Source: Methylobacterium sp.
GTDB taxonomy: Bacteria; Pseudomonadota; Alphaproteobacteria; Rhizobiales; Beijerinckiaceae
Length of the DNA stretch: 64,000 nucleotides
Reading direction: 5' to 3'
Assembly (NCBI GenBank): GCA_002928875.1
Contig: PERO01000018.1
Coordinates: 1 to 64,000 of the forward strand
In this document: positions 44,111 to 54,555 of the stretch, piece after piece
Position numbering within the stretch: position 1 is the stretch's first letter
How the letters are laid out: the number at the start of each line of letters is the position of its first letter
Notes under the pieces: generated by a model
Database searches by the model: none
What the model saw: the letters and a program-made list of their open reading frames with translations, nothing else
Told to the model about the DNA's origin: nothing
Made by a program: the position numbers and the translations under genes

Positions 44111-44476
44111 ATGTCTCGTGTGAAGAGGGGCGTGACCTCCCACGCCAAGCACAAGAAAACCTTCAAGGCCGCTAAGGGCTTCTATGGCCGCCGCAAGAAC
44201 ACCATCCGCACCGCGAAGGCCGCTGTCGATCGCGCGATGCAATATGCGACGCGTGACCGCCGCGCCAAGAAGCGCACGTTCCGCGCGCTCTGGATCCAGC
44301 GCATCAACGCCGCCGTGCGCGAATTCGGCCTGACCTATAGCCGCTTCATCGATGGCCTCGCGAAGGCGGGCGTCGAGGTGGATCGCAAGGTGCTGTCCGA
44401 ACTCGCCATCCACGAGCCCGAGGCTTTCAAGGCCATCGTCGAGAAGGCGAAGGGTGCGCTGCCGGCTGCGGCCTGA
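44111..44476 (+). CDS. rplT: 50S ribosomal protein L20
   Basis: The 121-residue protein begins [20 protein letters not shown] and contains [20 protein letters not shown] and [12 protein letters not shown], the L20 signatures. L20 nucleates 50S assembly and in several bacteria represses its own operon. It follows rpmI and ends before a strong terminator, so rpmI-rplT is one unit separated from infC by the racemase-like gene. Confidence 0.97.
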   Translation: MSRVKRGVTSHAKHKKTFKAAKGFYGRRKNTIRTAKAAVDRAMQYATRDRRAKKRTFRALWIQRINAAVREFGLTYSRFIDGLAKAGVEVDRKVLSELAIHEPEAFKAIVEKAKGALPAAA

Positions 44477-44509
44477 CCCGCTCTTCCACCGGGTTGAACC
44501 GATTGAAAG

Positions 44510-44536
44510 CGGCCCTTCACGGGGCCGTTTTTTTTT
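44510..44536 (+). terminator. Intrinsic terminator of rpmI-rplT
   Basis: CGGCCC (44510-44515), a TTCACG loop and GGGCCG (44522-44527) are followed by nine T residues. Confidence 0.92.
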
Positions 44537-44865
44537 GTGCCCGGGCGCCTGCGCGGGTTGCCCGCAGGCCCCGGCGCGCTGCCGGTCCGGGTCGTTGCGC
44601 GGTTGTCGAACCCGCCGCCTGCAACCCTCGGGTGATTCGATATCATGCGCATGGACGGCCGCAGACCCCGGTCAATTCCTTAGCAAAAGGTGCAAAAATT
44701 GTGCATAAATGCTTAAAAACTGTTTTTAATCAGCGCGTTGTACGCATTTCCTGTGTCAAAAACGCAACGACCCTGCGGGATATGCGGTTTCCGCATGTGT
44801 AGCGTTTGACTTGCCCGCTCTCGCGGCGCTCACATGATGGTGATGTTATCGCGAGGGGCTCTTCC
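44537..44865. other. Gene-free stretch with an AT-rich regulatory region before the porin-like gene
   Basis: No supportable gene lies here. From about 44680 to 44770 the DNA is unusually AT-rich for this chromosome. ATGCGG (44782-44787) and CCGCAT (44791-44796) are perfect inverted arms around TTT, a likely operator, followed by TTGACT (44806-44811), a -35-like element without a clear -10. The region probably controls the outer-membrane protein gene. Confidence 0.45.
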
Positions 44866-45780
44866 ATGTTCCGTTCTGCCGTTTTCGCCTCCCTTCTTAT
44901 GGCCGCTTCCGCGGCTTCCGCTGCCGATCTCGGCGCCAAGAAGCCGACGCCCGCCGCGCCGGCCATCTCGGGTGCCTGCAAGGAAACCAAGGCACTGCCG
45001 ACCGAGGCGCATGGCTTCGCCACGGGCTCGGATGTCTTCGATCTGAACACCTGGGGCACCTCGCTCGACAACATCTATGTCGGGGGTGGTCGCGGGGGTC
45101 GGGCCTATGCCTATACCGGCCTGCTGCAGGTCTCGGGCTCCTTCTTCCCCTGTCTCGAAGTCGGCCCGTACGGCATCTACACGCTCGCCGGCTTCAAGCC
45201 GTATGGCGGTGTCGAGCGCCAGGGCACGATCCTCGGCGGGGGCATCGAGCTGAAATACAAGCTCTTCGGCCGCGCGACCGATGGTTTCGGCGTGACGCTG
45301 GCGGTCAGCCCGAATGCCGGCCGTTACACCGGCTCGTCGATCTATGGCGGCCGCGACGCCACCTTCGGCAATTCCTATCGCCTGCTGGTCGACCGCGAAC
45401 TGGTGAAGGACAAGCTCTGGGGCGTGCTCAACCTCGAACTTTATCAGGCGGCCTACGCGAACACGCTGCCGGGCTTCCGCAACACCTCGCAGTTCAACGT
45501 CCGCACGGCGCTCACCGCGGCGATCAACGATTCGCTCTATCTCGGCGGCGAGGCGAGCTTCCAGTTCGCGCAGGCCGGCCTGTGGCTCAACGGTCCGTTC
45601 CGCGCCACGGCCGCCTATATCGGCCCGACCTTCCAGTGGAATGTCACCGAGAAGGCGGTCATCAGCGGCACCTAGGCCTACCAGTTCTACGGCAACGACA
45701 AGTCGGGCCCGAACCGGGAACTCGGCACGCTGGTCTTCCCGCTGCATCAGGTGCGCGTGAAGCTCGCCTACAACTTCTGA
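44866..45780 (+). pseudogene. Outer-membrane beta-barrel protein gene interrupted by an in-frame TAG
   Basis: The frame starts at ATG 44866 with a signal peptide ([16 protein letters not shown]). It continues with alternating hydrophobic strands ([37 protein letters not shown]) typical of an outer-membrane barrel. At codon 270 (45673-45675) a TAG stops it. Beyond it the same frame codes for 34 more residues ending VKLAYNF and TGA; a C-terminal Phe is the sorting signal of outer-membrane barrels. TAG probably replaces TGG, since an aromatic residue fits that strand position. The 269-residue product would lack the last strands. It could be a true pseudogene, a sequencing error or a readthrough site. 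Confidence 0.75.
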
Positions 45781-45804
45781 AACACGCGGGTCCGCCGCGT
45801 CATG

Positions 45805-45828
45805 AGGCCCGCTTCGGCGGGCCTTTTT
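45805..45828 (+). terminator. Intrinsic terminator after the outer-membrane protein gene
   Basis: AGGCCCGC (45805-45812), TTCG, GCGGGCCT (45817-45824) and a short T-tract to 45828. Confidence 0.88.
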
Positions 45829-45905
45829 CGTTCCGGCCCGTCCCGCCGCTTGACGCGCGGCCTCCTGCCAATCAGAAGCGGTCGCGACAACCAAACGGGG
45901 ACGAC

Positions 45906-46988
45906 ATGACCGATCTGGCGCAGCTCGAGACGGAACTGATGGGCGAGATCGCCCGGGCCGCGAACGAAGAGGCGCTCGAAGCCCTGCGCGTGAAGGCGCT
46001 CGGCAAGAAGGGCTCGATCTCCGGCCTGCTCGCGACGCTCGGCAGCCTGGCGCCGGAGGAGCGCAAGAGCTTCGGCGCCAGCATCAACGCGGTGAAGGAT
46101 CGCGTGACCGACGCGCTCGCCACCCGCCGCGTGACGCTGAAGGACGCCGCCCTCGATTCCCGCCTCGCCGCCGAGCGCGCCGATGTCACGCTTCCCGTCC
46201 GCGAAAGCGGACTCGAGGCCGGGCGCATCCATCCGATCAGCCAGGTGATGGACGAACTCACCGCGATCTTCGCCGATCTCGGCTTCGCCGTGGCCGAGGG
46301 CCCGGATATCGAGAGCGACGATTACAACTTCACGAAGCTGAACTTCCCCGTGGGCCACCCCGCGCGCGAGATGCACGACACCTTCTTCTTCTCGCCGGAG
46401 GCGAACGGCGAGCGGAAGCTCTTGCGCACGCATACCTCGCCCGTGCAGGTGCGCACGATGCTTTCGCAGAAGCCGCCGATCCGCGTCATCTGCCCCGGCC
46501 GCACCTATCGCTGCGACTCGGACCAGACCCATACGCCGATGTTCCATCAGGTCGAGGGGCTGGTGATCGACAAGGAGGCCAATCTTGGCCAGCTGAAATG
46601 GGTGCTGGAGGAGTTCTGCAAGGCCTTCTTCGAGGTGCCGCATGTGAAGATGCGCTTCCGCCCCTCGTTCTTCCCCTTCACCGAGCCGTCGATGGAGGTG
46701 GATATCCAGTGCTCGCGCAAGGGCGGCGAGATCCGCTTCGGCGAGGGCGAGGATTGGCTGGAAATCCTGGGCTGCGGCATGGTGCACCCCAATGTGCTGC
46801 GGAATTGCGGGCTCGATCCCGATGCCGTGCAAGGCTACGCCTGGGGCATGGGCATCGATCGCATCGCCATGCTGAAATACGGCATGCCCGACCTGCGCCC
46901 GTTCTTCGAGGCGGATATCCGCTGGCTGAAGCATTACGGCTTCCGCCCGCTGGACCTGCCGAGCCTCGCGGCGGGGTTGAGCGCGTAA
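45906..46988 (+). CDS. pheS: Phenylalanyl-tRNA synthetase alpha subunit
   Basis: The 360-residue subunit charges tRNA-Phe together with PheT. It has an N-terminal coiled coil (residues 1-85) and a class II catalytic core with motif 2 [19 protein letters not shown] and motif 3 [17 protein letters not shown]. The ATG at 45906 lacks a strong Shine-Dalgarno (ACGGGG about 8 bases upstream). pheT, normally the next gene, is absent; a toxin-antitoxin pair begins 51 bases after the stop. Confidence 0.95.
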   Translation: MTDLAQLETELMGEIARAANEEALEALRVKALGKKGSISGLLATLGSLAPEERKSFGASINAVKDRVTDALATRRVTLKDAALDSRLAAERADVTLPVRESGLEAGRIHPISQVMDELTAIFADLGFAVAEGPDIESDDYNFTKLNFPVGHPAREMHDTFFFSPEANGERKLLRTHTSPVQVRTMLSQKPPIRVICPGRTYRCDSDQTHTPMFHQVEGLVIDKEANLGQLKWVLEEFCKAFFEVPHVKMRFRPSFFPFTEPSMEVDIQCSRKGGEIRFGEGEDWLEILGCGMVHPNVLRNCGLDPDAVQGYAWGMGIDRIAMLKYGMPDLRPFFEADIRWLKHYGFRPLDLPSLAAGLSA

Positions 46989-46991
46989 CCC

Positions 46992-47027
46992 TTGTGGCGA
47001 CTGGCTCGTTTGGCTATTTTAGCCAAA
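46992..47027 (+). promoter_or_regulatory. Promoter and operator of the toxin-antitoxin operon
   Basis: TTGTGG (46992-46997) and TATTTT (47015-47020) form a -35/-10 pair with 17-base spacing. TTTGGCTA (47009-47016) and TAGCCAAA (47020-47027) are perfect inverted arms around TTT that cover the -10. This is the layout expected for Phd-type autorepression. Confidence 0.6.
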
Positions 47028-47039
47028 ATGGAGGTTGCC

Positions 47040-47276
47040 ATGAAGACGATCACCGCCGCCGAGGCGAAAAACAGCTTCGGCAAGTTCCTCGACATGGCAC
47101 AGCGCGAGCCGGTTCTCGTAACAAAGAACAACCGGCCGGTTGGTGTCTTCCTGTCGATGGACGACCTCGAGGATACGATCTGGGCCGAACGCGCGTTGAA
47201 GGCCCATGCGGAAGGGTATCTCGCGGAGGAGGAGAGCCGGGCGCTCCTCGGGAAGCTGCTCAAGGCCGGCGACTGA
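47040..47276 (+). CDS. Phd/YefM-family antitoxin
   Basis: The 78-residue protein opens MKTITAAEAKNSFGKFLDMA and continues PVLVTKNNRPVGVFLSM, the Phd/YefM DNA-binding fold. The C-terminal helices would wrap and neutralise the downstream toxin. The start follows GGAGG (47030-47034). The operon lies between pheS and the thiamine locus, a typical spot for a mobile toxin-antitoxin pair. Confidence 0.9.
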   Translation: MKTITAAEAKNSFGKFLDMAQREPVLVTKNNRPVGVFLSMDDLEDTIWAERALKAHAEGYLAEEESRALLGKLLKAGD

Positions 47277-47279
47277 GCC

Positions 47280-47558
47280 TTGCCGCGTCTCGTCCTGTCC
47301 CGGCAGGCGGCCCGCTTCCTTGAGGCGCTGCCGACGAAGCAGGCGCGGCAGATCGCGGAAAAGATCGCCGCACTGGCTGAAAATCCCGACGCGCCTGCTT
47401 CGGAACCGCTCAGGGGATACGCGCCGATGCGTCGGCTGAAGGCCGGCGAATTCCGGATCGTTTTCGTCGTCGAGCAGGACGTGCTGGAAATCCGCCTCAT
47501 CGGCAAGCGGAACGACGACGAGATCTACAAGGCTCTCGCCCGTGCGCTCCGGAAATAG
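47280..47558 (+). CDS. RelE/ParE-family toxin
   Basis: The 92-residue basic protein has the RelE fold: two N-terminal helices (SRQAARFLEALPTKQARQIAEKI), a LRGYAPMRRLKAGEFRIVF strand pair and an IRLIGKRNDDEIY end. RelE members cleave mRNA on the ribosome, ParE members block gyrase; PMRRLKAGEFRIVF fits RelE better. It starts at TTG 47280, three bases after the antitoxin stop, so toxin translation depends on antitoxin translation. Confidence 0.87.
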   Translation: MPRLVLSRQAARFLEALPTKQARQIAEKIAALAENPDAPASEPLRGYAPMRRLKAGEFRIVFVVEQDVLEIRLIGKRNDDEIYKALARALRK

Positions 47559-47636
47559 GCGGCTGTCGCGCCGACAATCGCCCTTCACATCCAGCACCAT
47601 TGACTTTGCCGGCGATTTTTCCCACCCTCCGCTCAT

Positions 47637-47728
47637 TCCGAGGGGTGTCGCATCCGGCGACTGAGATCAGGGGAATGGACCTGAGCACCCTTTGAACCTG
47701 ATCCGGGTCATGCCGGCGAAGGGACGGG
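47637..47728 (+). ncRNA. TPP riboswitch (THI element)
   Basis: The core signatures are present in order: GAGGGGTG (47640-47647), CTGAGATCAG (47671-47680), ACCCTTTGAACCTGATCCGG (47688-47707), and CATGCCGGCGAAGGGA to 47724. These bind thiamine pyrophosphate and lower expression of the downstream thiC operon. The putative expression platform contains a small GCGGG/CCCGC hairpin at about 47739-47751, then a palindromic repeat. Confidence 0.95.
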
Positions 47729-47787
47729 ACCATGTCGGCGGGAAATCCCGCTGATCCTGATACCCCCGCCGCACCGTGATCCACAAT

Positions 47788-49750
<1,963 letters not shown>

Positions 49751-49751
<1 letters not shown>

Positions 49752-50449
49752 TGCAGCCTTTCCCGCTGGACGAGGCCCGAAAGCTGGCGCGCGCGATTGC
49801 CGCGCGCCGGCCCCGGGTGCATGCGCTCACCAATCCGGTCGCGCAGGCGGTGTCGGCGAACGCCCTGGCGGCGCTCGGGGCAGAGCCCTCCATGTCCGCG
49901 CATCCGCGTGACATCCGGGCCCTGGCGCGCGGCGCGGATGCGATCCTCGTCAATCTTGGCATGCTCGAACCTGCGCGCGAGACGGCCATCGAGGCGCTGC
50001 TCGACGAGGGCGCGGCGCTGCTGACGCCCGTGGTGCTCGATCCGGTGATGGCGGATCGCGTGCCGTTCCGGCGCGAACTGGCGGAACGGTTTGCGGTGTT
50101 CCCGCGTATCATCGTGAAGGGCAACGTGGCGGAGATGGCCGCATTGCGCGGCGTTTTTCCGGTGCGGACGACGCTCGTCACCACCGGCGAGACGGACCGG
50201 GTGGAGGGGGCGACGCCCTTCGAGATCAGCGGCGGGCATCCATTCATGGCGCGGTTCTCGGGCTCGGGCTGCCTTGCGGGCGCGGTGATCGCGGCCTTCG
50301 CGGCGGTCGAGCCGGAAGGGCCATCCGCCGCGGGAGCCGCCCTCACCGCCCTTCGCCATGCCGCGGCGGAAGCCGGGACTGCCGCGCGCGGACCCGGCAC
50401 CTTCGTGCCGCTTCTTCTCGATGCTCTCGCCCGTTTTTCGGAAGGCTGA
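49751..50449 (+). CDS. thiM: Hydroxyethylthiazole kinase
   Basis: The 232-residue ribokinase-like enzyme phosphorylates the thiazole alcohol in a salvage route. Signatures are VHALTNPVAQAVSANALAA near residue 25, a PVVLDPV segment and the active-site FSGSGCLAGAVIAAF. The ATG overlaps the thiC stop. No thiazole synthesis genes (thiG, thiO, thiS) are in this operon, so thiazole may come from salvage or from genes elsewhere. Confidence 0.93.
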
Positions 50450-50450
50450 C

Positions 50451-51095
50451 ATGACGCTCGATATCTCGCTCTACGGCATCGTCGACCCGCAGATCGGCAA
50501 GGGCCGCAGCCTTGCGACGCTGGCCCGTGCGGCGGCGGATGGCGGCACGACGCTGATCCAGTATCGCGCCAAGGCTGCCGATACGCGCGCCATGATTGCC
50601 GAGGCGCGCGCCATCGTCGCCGCTCTGGCCGGTACGGATGTGCCGCTGCTCGTCAATGATCGCGTGGATGTGGCGCTGGCGAGCGGCGCGCAGGGCGTAC
50701 ATCTCGGCCGCGAGGACATGCACCCCGCCGATGCCCGTGCGCTGCTCGGCCCGAAGGCAATCATCGGCGCGACGGTGAAGAACCGCGACGATCTCCTCGC
50801 CTTGCGCGGCCAGCCCATCGATTACGCCTGCATCGGCGGCGTCTTCGCGACGAGCCACAAGGACAATCCCGATCCGCCTCTGGGCCTTGACGGTTTCCGC
50901 GCGTTGCGGGCCGAGGCACGCGATCTCCTCGGCGATCTGCCGGTGGGGGCCATCGCCGGCATCACGGCTGCGAATGCCGGCGCCCTGATCGAAGCCGGCG
51001 CGGATGGCGTCGCGGTGATCGGCGCATTGTTCGGCGGCGACGATCCGCTGCGCGCCGCGAAGGCGTTCGTGCCGATCCTCAGGAGGCCGGCATGA
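50451..51095 (+). CDS. thiE: Thiamine-phosphate synthase
   Basis: The 214-residue TIM-barrel enzyme joins HMP-PP and thiazole phosphate. Motifs are TLIQYRAKAAD, LLVNDRVDVA, GVHLGREDMHP and ATSHKDNPDPPLG. It begins one base after the thiM stop; thiD overlaps its stop by four bases. Confidence 0.95.
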   Translation: MTLDISLYGIVDPQIGKGRSLATLARAAADGGTTLIQYRAKAADTRAMIAEARAIVAALAGTDVPLLVNDRVDVALASGAQGVHLGREDMHPADARALLGPKAIIGATVKNRDDLLALRGQPIDYACIGGVFATSHKDNPDPPLGLDGFRALRAEARDLLGDLPVGAIAGITAANAGALIEAGADGVAVIGALFGGDDPLRAAKAFVPILRRPA

Positions 51096-51895
51096 TCCCG
51101 GTCGCGCTGACCATCGCGGGCTCGGATTCCGGCGGCGGCGCCGGTATTCAGGCGGATCTCAAGACGTTCTCGGCTCTGGGCGTCTTCGGCACCAGCTCGA
51201 TTACCGCGCTGACGGCGCAGAACACGCGCGGCGTCTTTGCCGTGCATGCGCCGTCGCCGGATGTCGTGGCCGCGCAGATCGAGGCGGTGCTGAGCGATTT
51301 CAGGGTGGGCGCCGCCAAGACCGGCATGCTGTTCTCGGCGGCGATCATCGAAGCCGTGGCGGCGGCGCTCGATGTCGCGCCCGATCTGCCGCTGGTGGTC
51401 GATCCCGTGATGATCGCGACCTCCGGCGATGCGCTCATCGAACCTGATGCCGTCGCCGCCATGGTGACGCGGCTGTTTCCCCGCGCAACGCTTGTCACGC
51501 CCAATATCGCCGAGGCTGCCGCGCTGACCGGCGCGCGCATGGCGGATGATCTCGACGCGATGGAGCGCCAGGGCGAGGCGATCCGCGCCATGGGGGCTCG
51601 CGCCGTGCTGATGAAGGGCGGGCATTCGGCCGGGCCGGAGGCGATCGACCTGCTGGTCAGCGCGGAGGGCACGCGCCTCTTTTCCGCGCCGCGCGTCGAG
51701 ACGCGCCACACCCACGGCACGGGCTGCACGCTGTCGGCGGCGATTGCGGCCGGTCTCGCGAAGGGACAGGGGCTCGAGGAGGCCATCGCCGCAGCCAAGA
51801 CCTATCTCACCGCCGCGCTGGGCGCGGGGCGCGATCTCGGCCTTGGGCATGGCAGCGGCCCGGTTCACCATTTTCACGCCCTCTGGGCACGCTGA
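51092..51895 (+). CDS. thiD: Hydroxymethylpyrimidine/phosphomethylpyrimidine kinase
   Basis: The 267-residue ribokinase-family enzyme makes HMP-PP. Motifs are GSDSGGGAGIQADLKTF at the N-terminus, VVDPVMIATSGDAL and the catalytic THGTGCTLSAAIAA. The start overlaps the thiE stop (ATGA). It completes a thiC-thiM-thiE-thiD operon for the pyrimidine branch and coupling step. Confidence 0.95.
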   Translation: MIPVALTIAGSDSGGGAGIQADLKTFSALGVFGTSSITALTAQNTRGVFAVHAPSPDVVAAQIEAVLSDFRVGAAKTGMLFSAAIIEAVAAALDVAPDLPLVVDPVMIATSGDALIEPDAVAAMVTRLFPRATLVTPNIAEAAALTGARMADDLDAMERQGEAIRAMGARAVLMKGGHSAGPEAIDLLVSAEGTRLFSAPRVETRHTHGTGCTLSAAIAAGLAKGQGLEEAIAAAKTYLTAALGAGRDLGLGHGSGPVHHFHALWAR

Positions 51896-51910
51896 ATGCA
51901 GGAGGAAGCC

Positions 51911-52948
51911 ATGGCTTTCACCCGTCGCCTGGCCCTGGCGGGCGCCGCAAGCCTCGCAGCCCCCGCGATCGCGCGGGCCGAGACCCCGCGCCGCTGGCGC
52001 ATGGTCACTTCGTGGGGGAAGAACCTCGTCGGTCCGGGCGTGACGGCGGCGCGGCTCGCGAAGCGCATCGCCGTGATGAGCGGCGGCGCGCTGGAGGTTC
52101 AGCTCTTCGCGGCCGGCGAGATCGTGCCGGCGCTGAATGTGCTCGATGCCGTCGCCAATGGCACGGTCGAGATGGGCCATACGGCGGCCCTGTTCTGGCA
52201 GGGGAAGATGCCGGCGGCGTCGTTCTTCACCACCGTGCCCTTCGGCCTCTCGCCGGTGGCGCATGCCGCCTGGATCGACGGCGAGGGGCAGGGGCTGTGG
52301 GACGAACTCTACGGTGCCTTCAACGCGAAGCCGTTCCTCGCCGGAAATACCGGGCCTTCGAGCGCGGGCTGGTTCCGCAAGCCCGTGCAGTCGCTCGCGG
52401 ATGTGGCGGGGCTGCGCATCCGCGCCTCGGGCATCGGCGGCGAACTCTATCGCCGGCTTGGCGCAACGGCGGTGACGATCTCCCCCGGTGAAACCTACGC
52501 GGCGCTCGAACGCGGCACCATCGATGCGGCGGAATTCCTCGCGCCCGCGAACGATCTCGCGCTGGGCCTCAATCGCATCGCGCCGCATCTCGTTTTCCCC
52601 GGCTTCAACAAGCCGAACGGGGCCAGCGAGTTGCTGATCGCCCGCCCGCTCTGGGATGCCTTGCCGGACCATCTCAAGGCCATCATCGAGGCCGCCGCCC
52701 GGATGGAGCACGATCTCGGCCTCGCCGAGGCGCACCGCCTCAATGCCGAGGCTTTGCGCAGCCTGATCGAGGGCGGCACGCAGGTGCAGCGCCTGCCGGA
52801 GGAATTCCTGGCGAGAGGGGCCGCGCTGGCGGAGGATCTGCTCTCCGACCTCGCCGCGAGGGATCCGCTGACCGCGCGCGTCGTCGCGAGCTATCGCGGT
52901 GCCCGCAATGCCTCTGCGCGGGCCTGGGAGGCGCTGGCGCGCAGCTAA
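51911..52948 (+). CDS. Orphan TRAP transporter substrate-binding protein (DctP family)
   Basis: The 345-residue protein has a Tat-like signal (FTRRLALAGAASLAAPAIARA, cleavage near residue 26) and a DctP-type periplasmic domain (GKNLVGPGVTAARLAKRI, LRIRASGIGGELYRRLGA). ATG at 51911 follows AGGAGG; an ATG at 51896 is less likely. It follows thiD by 15 bases, so it is the last gene of the thiamine operon. No TRAP membrane subunits (DctQ, DctM) are near. It may bind a thiamine precursor, an inference from location only. Confidence 0.85.
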   Translation: MAFTRRLALAGAASLAAPAIARAETPRRWRMVTSWGKNLVGPGVTAARLAKRIAVMSGGALEVQLFAAGEIVPALNVLDAVANGTVEMGHTAALFWQGKMPAASFFTTVPFGLSPVAHAAWIDGEGQGLWDELYGAFNAKPFLAGNTGPSSAGWFRKPVQSLADVAGLRIRASGIGGELYRRLGATAVTISPGETYAALERGTIDAAEFLAPANDLALGLNRIAPHLVFPGFNKPNGASELLIARPLWDALPDHLKAIIEAAARMEHDLGLAEAHRLNAEALRSLIEGGTQVQRLPEEFLARGAALAEDLLSDLAARDPLTARVVASYRGARNASARAWEALARS

Positions 52949-53081
52949 AAATGGCCTCCGCGACGATCGAACCGGAGGGCCGCGCCGGCGGCGGTTCGCC
53001 GGTCGCCGCGATCATGCCGCTTGAAACGCGCGCCTCGACCGGCCTATCAGGACGGGAGCAACAAGAAGCGGTCACGCTCGC
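52949..53081 (+). promoter_or_regulatory. Structured leader upstream of the tungstate transporter genes
   Basis: The 133 bases fold into GC-rich hairpins: GGCCTCCG (52954-52961) with CGGAGGGCC (52974-52982), then CCGGCG (52986-52991) with CGCCGG (52998-53003), and a distal GCGCCTCGACCGG...CGGGAGCAAC region. Molybdenum/tungsten-cofactor leaders (Moco RNA) control similar transporters in other bacteria. I cannot confirm a match to that class; the first hairpin could also end the thiamine operon. Confidence 0.3.
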
Positions 53082-53783
53082 ATGGATATCACGGCAGCCT
53101 TTTCGGAAGCGCTTCAGCTCATTCTCGGGGCCGATGCGAAATTCCTGCAGATCGTCGGCCTGTCGCTTCGTGTCACGCTCACGGCCGTGTTGCTCGCGGC
53201 GCTGATCGGCTTGCCGCTCGGTGCCTGGCTCGCGATCTCCCGGTTTTCGGGCCGTGCCTTGGTCATCGTGTTCGTGAACGGCCTGATGGGCCTGCCGCCG
53301 GTGGTGGCCGGGCTGGTGGTGTTCCTCCTGCTCTCGCGCGCCGGCCCGCTCGGATCCTGGGGGCTGCTGTTCACGCCCACGGCGATGGTGATCGCGCAGA
53401 CCGTGCTGGTGCTGCCGATCGTCATCGCGCTCACGCGCGGCACCATCGAGGAACTCTGGCGGGAATATCGCGAGCATCTCGCCTCGCTGGGCGTCAACGG
53501 CTGGCGCGCGGTGCCGACGCTGCTCTGGGACGGGCGTTTCGCGCTGGCGACGGGCCTGCTCGCGGGGTTCGGCCGCGCGAGCGCGGAAGTCGGCGCGGTG
53601 CTGATCGTCGGCGGGAACATCGCGAACTACACCCGCACCATGACGACGACCATCGCGCTGGAGACTTCGAAGGGCGATCTCCCGCTGGCGCTGGGCCTCG
53701 GCATCGTGCTGATGGCGCTGACATTGCTCATCAACGCGCTGGCTTTCGGGGCCAGCCGCATCGGCCAGAGATTTGCGGGGTGA
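53082..53783 (+). CDS. Tungstate-type ABC transporter permease (TupB-like)
   Basis: The 233-residue membrane protein has about five hydrophobic segments and an EYREHLASLGVNGWRAVPTL loop with the EAA motif of binding-protein-dependent permeases. It resembles TupB/WtpB permeases by size and by its TupA-like partner. It is followed by its ATPase two bases downstream of the stop and then by the binding protein, giving the order permease-ATPase-binding protein. Tungstate is favoured over molybdate because of TupA, see below. Confidence 0.85.
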   Translation: MDITAAFSEALQLILGADAKFLQIVGLSLRVTLTAVLLAALIGLPLGAWLAISRFSGRALVIVFVNGLMGLPPVVAGLVVFLLLSRAGPLGSWGLLFTPTAMVIAQTVLVLPIVIALTRGTIEELWREYREHLASLGVNGWRAVPTLLWDGRFALATGLLAGFGRASAEVGAVLIVGGNIANYTRTMTTTIALETSKGDLPLALGLGIVLMALTLLINALAFGASRIGQRFAG

Positions 53784-53785
53784 GC

Positions 53786-54499
53786 ATGCGTGATCTCGCC
53801 TCCATCCTGCCGTTGCGGGTCGAGAATCTCGCCTTCGAGGCCGAGGGCAAGGCCCTGCTCGGCCCCGTGAGTTTCAAGCTGCCGAAAGGGGGCATCACCG
53901 CGATCATCGGGCCGAACGGGGCGGGGAAATCGCTGCTGCTTCGCCTGTGCCACGGGCTGATCGCGCCGGCTTCCGGCCGGGCGGAATGGGCGACGGAAGG
54001 CGGCCTGCTCGCGGGACGGAAGGGCCACGCCATGGTGTTCCAGCGCCCGGTGATGCTGCGTCGCTCGGCCCGCGCGAACCTGCAGCACGCGGTATCCGTC
54101 GCCGGGGCGGGGCGACGCGTGGCGGAGGCCCTTCAGCGCTTCGGGCTCGAACCGCTGGCCGAGCGCCCGGCCCGTCTCCTGTCCGGCGGCGAGCAGCAGA
54201 GGCTCGCGCTCGCCCGGGCGTGGCTGCTCGCGCCGGAGGTGCTGTTTCTGGACGAGCCCTCGTCGCAGCTCGACCCCGGCGCCACACGGCAGATCGAGGC
54301 GATCCTCCTCGGTCTCGCCAGCGAAGGCGTGACCTTGCTGATGACCACCCATGATCTCGGGCAGGCGCGACGCCTCGCCCGCCGCGTGCTGTTCCTGCAT
54401 CGCGGCCAACTCGTCGAGGATGCCGAGGCGCATGCCTTCTTCGCCGCCCCACGCACGGAGGAAGCGCGCGCCTTCGTGGCAGGCGATCTCCTCTGGTGA
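53786..54499 (+). CDS. Tungstate-type ABC transporter ATPase (TupC-like)
   Basis: The 237-residue ATPase has Walker A GPNGAGKS near residue 44, ABC signature LSGGEQQRLALARA, Walker B VLFLDEPSSQLD and H-loop MTTHD. It powers uptake by the adjacent permease. The start lies two bases after the permease stop. Confidence 0.9.
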   Translation: MRDLASILPLRVENLAFEAEGKALLGPVSFKLPKGGITAIIGPNGAGKSLLLRLCHGLIAPASGRAEWATEGGLLAGRKGHAMVFQRPVMLRRSARANLQHAVSVAGAGRRVAEALQRFGLEPLAERPARLLSGGEQQRLALARAWLLAPEVLFLDEPSSQLDPGATRQIEAILLGLASEGVTLLMTTHDLGQARRLARRVLFLHRGQLVEDAEAHAFFAAPRTEEARAFVAGDLLW

Positions 54500-54555
54500 G
54501 GACCTTTCCCTCGGGATCAGGGCGCACATATCTTGGAAACGGAACAAGGAGAAGA

